NCBI RefSeq assembly: GCF_048544455.1
Contig: NC_133538.1
Coordinates: 448,521,311 to 448,585,310 of the forward strand
From: Silene latifolia
Lineage: Eukaryota > Streptophyta > Magnoliopsida > Caryophyllales > Caryophyllaceae
Length of the DNA stretch: 64,000 nt
Direction of reading: 5' to 3'
Every line of letters begins with the position of its first letter. The first letter of the stretch is position 1. The notes beneath the pieces were generated by a model. That model was given only the letters and a program-made list of their open reading frames with translations. It was not told the DNA's origin and ran no database searches. Shown piece after piece: positions 59,032-64,000 of this stretch. The position numbers were made by a program, and so were the translations under genes.

Positions 59032-59926
59032 TCATTCAAATTGTGTCATGCGTTTCTCACGAGAGAGGTTAGGATCCAAATTCAAATCACAAATAGCCCA
59101 CCAAGACTTACGCTCTAACTCAACAGGTAAATGACATGTCTTACCATAAATCAATCGGTACGGTGACATCCCGATTGGCGTTTTGAACGCAGTTCTATAA
59201 GCCCATAAGACATCGCCTAACTTTAGACTCCGGTCTTTTTCGTGATTTAGAAACAACTTTAGCTAAGACTTCTTTCAATTCTCTGTTAGAAACCTCAACC
59301 TGACCACTAGTTTGGGGATGATACCCCAAACCTCTACGATGTTGGACACCGAATTTAGTCAATAAAGCACTAAGTTGTTTCTCTTTAAAATGCATTCCCC
59401 CATCGCTAATGACAACCCGAGGGACACCAAAACGGGGGAAAATAATCTTTTTAAACAATTTAATCACGGCTTTTGCATCGCAATGGGGAGTAGCAATAGC
59501 TTCCACCCACTTGGATACATAATCTACACTACGAGGATATATTTATTTCCTTGATCGCTCGGAAAAGGTCCTTGATAATCAATGCCCCAGACATCGAAAA
59601 TCTCGACCTCAAGAATGCCTATCTGTGGCATCTCATGTCTCTTGAAATATTCCCGATCTTTGACAAGCATCGCATTCAGCAACAAAACTGCGACAATCTG
59701 CATGCAAAGTTGGCCAATAGAAACCAGATTGGAGTACCTTAGCTACGGTCCTGGACGGACCGTGGTGACCACCATAAGCGGAAGAGTGGCAAGCCTCTAG
59801 GATATCCTTCACCTCCCACTGAGGTACGCATCTCCGGATGAGACCGTCTGCGCATTCCTTGAAAACATAAGGATCATCCCAAAAGTATTGTCTAGCATCA
59901 TAGGCAAACCGCTTCTTCGTCGCCAT
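59032..59926 (-). pseudogene. Athila-like integrase, broken
   Basis: Zinc finger on 59926-59633 ([20 protein letters not shown]). Core on 59506-59195 (VVISDGGMHF, LGYHPQTSGQVEVSNRELK). Continuation on 59256-59032 ([27 protein letters not shown]). The first catalytic acid lies in the broken stretch between 59633 and 59506. Small indels separate the frames. Confidence 0.88.
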
Positions 59927-60011
59927 GAAAGCTCGGGTGGTATCCTACCATCACAAAAGTTAGCAAAATCAAGAAACCACGGAGGTGGATAAGAACCCGA
60001 AGTAGTAATAG

Positions 60012-61219
60012 CTAACAAACTCTCATCAGAAAAGAATCATTAATAGGCAAAGAATCCTCCCTTTCATCACACCGCAGACGAGATAAGTGGTCAGCTACCA
60101 CATTCTCTGCTCCTTTCTTATCTCTGATCTCCAAATCAAACTCCTGCAAAAGGAGTATCCTCCTCAAAAGCCTTGGCTTTGTATCTTTCTTAATAAAGAG
60201 AGTCTTCAACGCCGCATGGTCGTTGTAAACAATAACCTTAGAACCTAATAAATAAGACCGAAATTTGTCTAAGGCAAAAACAACAGCTAGAAACTCTTTC
60301 TCAGTGGTAAAATAGTTGACTTGAGTCTCATCCAGAGTTCGGCTCGCATAGTATATGGCATTCAAAGCTTTATTCTTTCGCTGTCCCAGAATCGCACCGA
60401 TAGCATAATCGCTGGCATCACACATGATCTCAAATGGGAGGTCCCAATCAGTAATGAATGATTGGCGCAGAAACTAGGGCCTCCTTTAACTTGTTAAAAG
60501 CGACATGGCACTCATCAGTAAATTCAAAGACAGCATCCTTAAGAAGCAATTGTGTAAGTGGTTTAGCAATTTTTGAAAAATCCTTAATGAAACGCCGGTA
60601 GAAACCAGTGTGACCTAGGAAACTCCTCACTCCTTTAACATTCACGGGAGGAGGTAATTGCTCAATCACCCGCACCTTTGCCTTGTCAACATGTATACCT
60701 TTATCGAAATCGATGCCCTAACACAACTCCCTCATTGACCATAAACTGACACTTTTCCCACTTTAAAACAAGATTAACATCTATACAACGCTGCATGACT
60801 TTATCAAGGTTAGCTAAACAACGATCAAAGTCACTGCCATAAACTGAGAAATCATCCATGAATACTTCCATAATATTCTCTATATAATCAGAAAAAATCC
60901 CCATCATACACCTCTGAAAGGTAGCAGGGGCATTACACAATCCGAAAGGCATTCTACGATAAGCAAAAACACCCTGCGGACAGGTAAAAGTAGTCTTACT
61001 CTGATCGTCCGGATGAATAGGGATCTGAAAGAACCCTGAATATCCGTCTAGAAAACAGAAAAATTTGTTAGAAGCAAGTCTTTCAGTCATTTGGTCAACA
61101 AAAGGGAGCGGGAAATGGTCTTTCTTAGTGGCGGCATTTAACTGTCTATAATCAATACACATCCGCCACCCTGTCACTACTCGAGTTGGTATTAATTCAT
61201 TTTTATCATTTTTAACCAC
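60012..61219 (-). pseudogene. Athila-like reverse transcriptase and RNase H
   Basis: RT on 61219-60701: GWRMCIDYRQLNAATKKDHF, FLDGYSGFFQIPI, MPFGLCNAPATFQRCM and VFMDDFSVYG (F-M-D-D at the active site). The connection on 60675-60448 has SFLGHTGFYRRFIKDFSKIA. RNase H on 60425-60012 has [40 protein letters not shown] and [12 protein letters not shown]. Two frame changes (about 60690 and 60440) inactivate it. All catalytic motifs are preserved, so the decay is recent or partly due to sequence errors. Confidence 0.92.
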
Positions 61220-61295
61220 GGTAGTCCCTCCTTTCTTCGGACCACCTGAATCGGGCTAACCCACTTGGAGTTGCCAATCGATAAATAATACCGCA

Positions 61296-62399
61296 TCAAG
61301 TAGTTTCATCACCTCGGCCATGACAACTTCCTCGCATCTTCGGTTCAACTTGCGTTGACCACGTCTCGTAAGGCTTGTGACCCTCTTCCAGCTCTATCCT
61401 ATGCATACAAACATCGGGGCTGATGTCCTTAATGTCATCCAAAGAGTAACCCAAAGCCTTCCTGTTTTTCTTAAGTACACACATCAAAGCAGACATACCG
61501 GTCATCATTAAGCTTAGAGCTAACAATAGCCGGGTCTTTTGCTCCGTATCATCTAGAAAAACATACTTAAGATTAGGGGAAGTGGCTTACGCTCTGGCAC
61601 CTTTACCTCTACAAAGATAGACAGAATCGGCTTCAATGGTGTAGCAAGTGTTCACCAAGTTATCGTTGGCCAGGCTCAAAAGCATCTCATCTTCTTCTTC
61701 ATTGAGCTCGTAGCTCTCCATTGAGGCAACAAAAGCATCCGGCTCCTCAAAGATTCTCCATCAGTATTACTCCGCACACTCATCTGAATGAGTTAGATCG
61801 CCTAAGGGATCCTTGGCTAAGGATTCCCTCCAATTACAAGTAACAATCTGTCAACAACATCAATAGAATAACACGTATCCTCATCGGCAGAGTTCGATTG
61901 CCTTGTGAGCAAGATCAACTCAATGGTGTCATCCCCTACCTCTAAGGTGATGGTTCCGCGTTTGACATCTATCACAGCCCCACCGTTGTATGTAAGAACG
62001 ATCTCCCTAAAATAATAGGTATCTAACTATCCTCTGCAATGTCCAAAACAACGAAATCTACAGAATAAAAAACTTACCCACTCGAACGGGTACATCCTCT
62101 AGAACACCTATAGGTCTCTGAGTCGATCTATTTGCCATTTGAACGGTAATATCGGTCACCTTAAGTCTACCAATGTTTAACCTTTCGCAAATGTAATACG
62201 GCATGACACTAACGCTGGCCCCTAAATCACAAAGGGCCTTTCCAATTAGGTGGTTACCTATAGTGCAAGGAATTGAAAAACTACCCAGGTCCTTTAATTT
62301 AGGTGGCACATTAACTTGTGAAAGAACATTACATTCCTCCACAAACGCAACATTACCATCATCACGAAAATTTCTCTTACGATTCAAAATATCTTTCAT
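61296..62399 (-). pseudogene. Athila-like protease and linker
   Basis: 62399-62058 encodes LKDLGSFSIPCTIGNHLIGK followed by ALCDLGASVSVMPYYICERL, with the protease active site D-L-G-A, and DITVQMANRST. A decayed stretch follows, then 61526-61296 has KALGYSLDDIKDISPDVCMH, the linker that precedes RT in Athila. Several indels occur between 61530 and 62050. Confidence 0.85.
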
Positions 62400-63990
62400 A
62401 AATTTAGCGTAAGAGGGTACCGGGTAATTAAATCAGTGAAAAGGAATGTTACCTCGAGATTCTGGACCATCTCCAGAAACTTACCAAACTTACGCTCCAG
62501 CTTGGTAGCCTTCAAACGCTCCGGATACGGGATCGCAACACCGGCCGTAGGATCGGTAACCTTCGGCTTCCGTAGGTTTAAAACCCCACAAATCATCAAT
62601 GAGTGATGAATCTTGCAAACTAGTTGACGGATTTGCATCCTGCTCTGAGATCCGGTCGATCGATCGTATGGGTAGTCGATCGACCAAGTAAGGTGGCGTG
62701 AACAGTTCTGTCCAGAATTATCGTCATCGGGTATCTCGATCGATCGATCGAGGTGTTGGTCGATCGATCGGATGTGCTAGGTATGAATAGTTTCGACCGA
62801 AACTATTTTGTCTCGACAATTCGATCGATCGATCGGGAATGTTTGTCGATCGACCGAATCATCGCATTCGACTCGTTTTTGCATCAAAATTCAAACGAGC
62901 TTCTTCATCATTTCCCGAGTCTTCCTTTTGCTCGTCGGGGCTTTCATAAGAAAGGCCACTTCTGAGATTTATGGCATTGATCGTCTCAACCGCCCCTTCA
63001 CATTTAATTGAAGAATTAGCGGCTTGCTTAGCCTCCATATTCTCCAATTGTTTCACAAAATTCTGTGAGGACTCAATCCTTCCATATTCGCCACTTGAAC
63101 CAAAAGGAGTTGGACCATCTCTCTTAACTTCTCGATCTCATCTCGAGTTTTGAATAGAACTTCGACTTTTCCTTTGGAAGCTTCAGAAGTCTCGAGTTTC
63201 TCGAGACGGGTAGAAATGGAAGTTATAAGTGACACAACAAAGAGTCATGTCTTCACTTTGCTTTCGTGACTTACCACGTGAACTTCCAAACTCGGCTTTA
63301 TGGACTGCCATCTCCTCAATGGTGTTCCAACCTTTACTTTGACCGGTATTATTTTGGAACCTACCATTAGCAAAATCCAAAATGACTTTGTAATCATCAT
63401 ATAGAGCATTGTAAAATAGATTGCAAAGATACCATTCTTTGGAAGCCATGATGAGGGACAACTCGGACCAAACTTTTGAAACGTCCCCATGCTTCACAAA
63501 AATCTTCGTCGGCTCCTTGCTGAAAACTCGTGATTTTACTCTTCAAGGCATCAGTCTTTGAAGGCGGGAAGTACTTCTTGTAGAAGGCTAGTGCTAAAGA
63601 TGTCCAATCGGTGACTCAAATTCTACTCTATCGAGGTAGCGATACCAATCTCGCGCCGAATCCTTCAAGGAGTATAAGAACATGAACCCCTTTACTTCAT
63701 CTTGAGTTACCCCCTCCGGTATAGGTATTGAACAACAATAGTCCGTGAAAATTTCCATATGTTTCAAGGGGTCTTCATCTGGTAGACCCGCTGAATCGAT
63801 TCCGTTCCACTAAATCAATATAAGAGGAACGAAACTCGAATTTACCGGTAGAAGGGGTAGGTAACTGTTGCCCCTTTGGAAGGTGGTGCTCCTTTGGCTG
63901 AAAATTATCATATATCGTAGCCATAATTTCCACAGTGAGAGTACTCAAGTCTTCCTCTCAAAAACCTGTCTTCTAACTGTGCAAAAGCAA
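62400..63990 (-). pseudogene. Athila-like gag, broken
   Basis: 63497-63183 has LCNLFYNALYDDYKVILDFA, NGRFQNNT and GWNTIEEMAVHKAEFG, the Athila capsid C-terminal motif. More upstream capsid sequence continues toward the window end in shifting frames. 63056-62490 is a linker region with embedded CGATCG clusters (62657, 62677, 62737, 62761, 62822, 62847) that read as RSIDR-like peptides. No zinc knuckle is visible. The start codon is beyond or near the window end. Confidence 0.82.
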
Positions 63991-64000
63991 AACTAGAAGC

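Larger units (their letters stand above)
53247..64000 (-). mobile_element. Athila-like Ty3 element with env-like ORF (5' end outside the window)
   Basis: The 3' LTR is at 53247-54515 and the interior runs right to left to the window end. Order from the right: gag, protease, RT, RNase H, integrase, spacer, env-like ORF, untranslated 3' part, purine tract, LTR. Over 10.7 kb are present. The untranslated 3' part matches that of the 30.8-45.2 kb element. The 5' LTR, primer site and TSD cannot be seen. Confidence 0.92.

Overview
This is nuclear DNA of a flowering plant from a repeat-rich region. Almost every base can be assigned to a transposable element (TE) or to a microsatellite. I found no intact host gene. 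The only recognisable host coding sequence is one short exon of a neprosin-domain (DUF239) gene near 46.5 kb, apparently carried inside a transposon. The LTR families (Tekay/Del-like chromoviruses, Athila-like elements with an extra 3' ORF, a Tat/Ogre-type primer site) and the LINEs with a terminal RNase H are those of angiosperms. A Caryophyllales (Silene-like) origin is only an impression.

Layout. 1-0.8 kb: end of a Tat/Ogre-type LTR with its primer-binding site. 1-3.8 kb: 3' half of a Tekay-like Ty3 element. 3.55-10.87 kb: two copies of a segmental duplication, one carrying a Tourist-like MITE and the other a 4.07-kb LINE with a 16-bp target-site duplication (TSD). 10.87-12.6 kb: an internally deleted Ty3 element. 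13.4-14.0 kb: a 5'-truncated LINE with an open RNase H frame. 14.3-18.8 kb: a complete Ty1/copia element with identical 174-bp LTRs but a frameshifted gag-pol. 19.1-19.9 kb: a third LINE fragment. 20.05-21.4 kb: a (TA)n-flanked non-autonomous element.

21.4-47.85 kb is best read as one (TA)n-flanked transposon of about 3.6 kb blown apart by nested insertions. A hAT transposon (21561-29956, TSD ACCACAAA) carries a LINE (22083-27112). A gutted Athila-like element (30786-45235, TSD TCTAG) carries a Tekay-like element (33678-42207, TSD TATGC). 47.9-50.95 kb holds a MITE, mixed microsatellites and two adjoining copies of another repeat-flanked element, the first containing a 1,061-bp solo LTR (TSD TTCAC). 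50.95-53.2 kb holds Tekay-like LTR and pre-LTR remnants. From 53.25 kb to the window end lies a large minus-strand Athila-like element with 3' LTR, env-like ORF, pol, protease and gag, whose 5' LTR is outside the window.

The elements are broken (stops and frameshifts), so nothing here works as a pathway. The most unusual signal cuts across families: clusters of CGATCG-centred palindromes in the LTRs, leaders and internal spacers of both Tekay-like and Athila-like elements. Their spacings cluster near 20-21, 29-31 and 52 bp, close to whole turns of the DNA helix. Other notable points are the captured neprosin exon, paired GGGA-loop hairpins at the pol stop and next to the polypurine tract, C-to-T stop codons in one Tekay-like copy, and frameshifts inside a copia element whose LTRs are identical.
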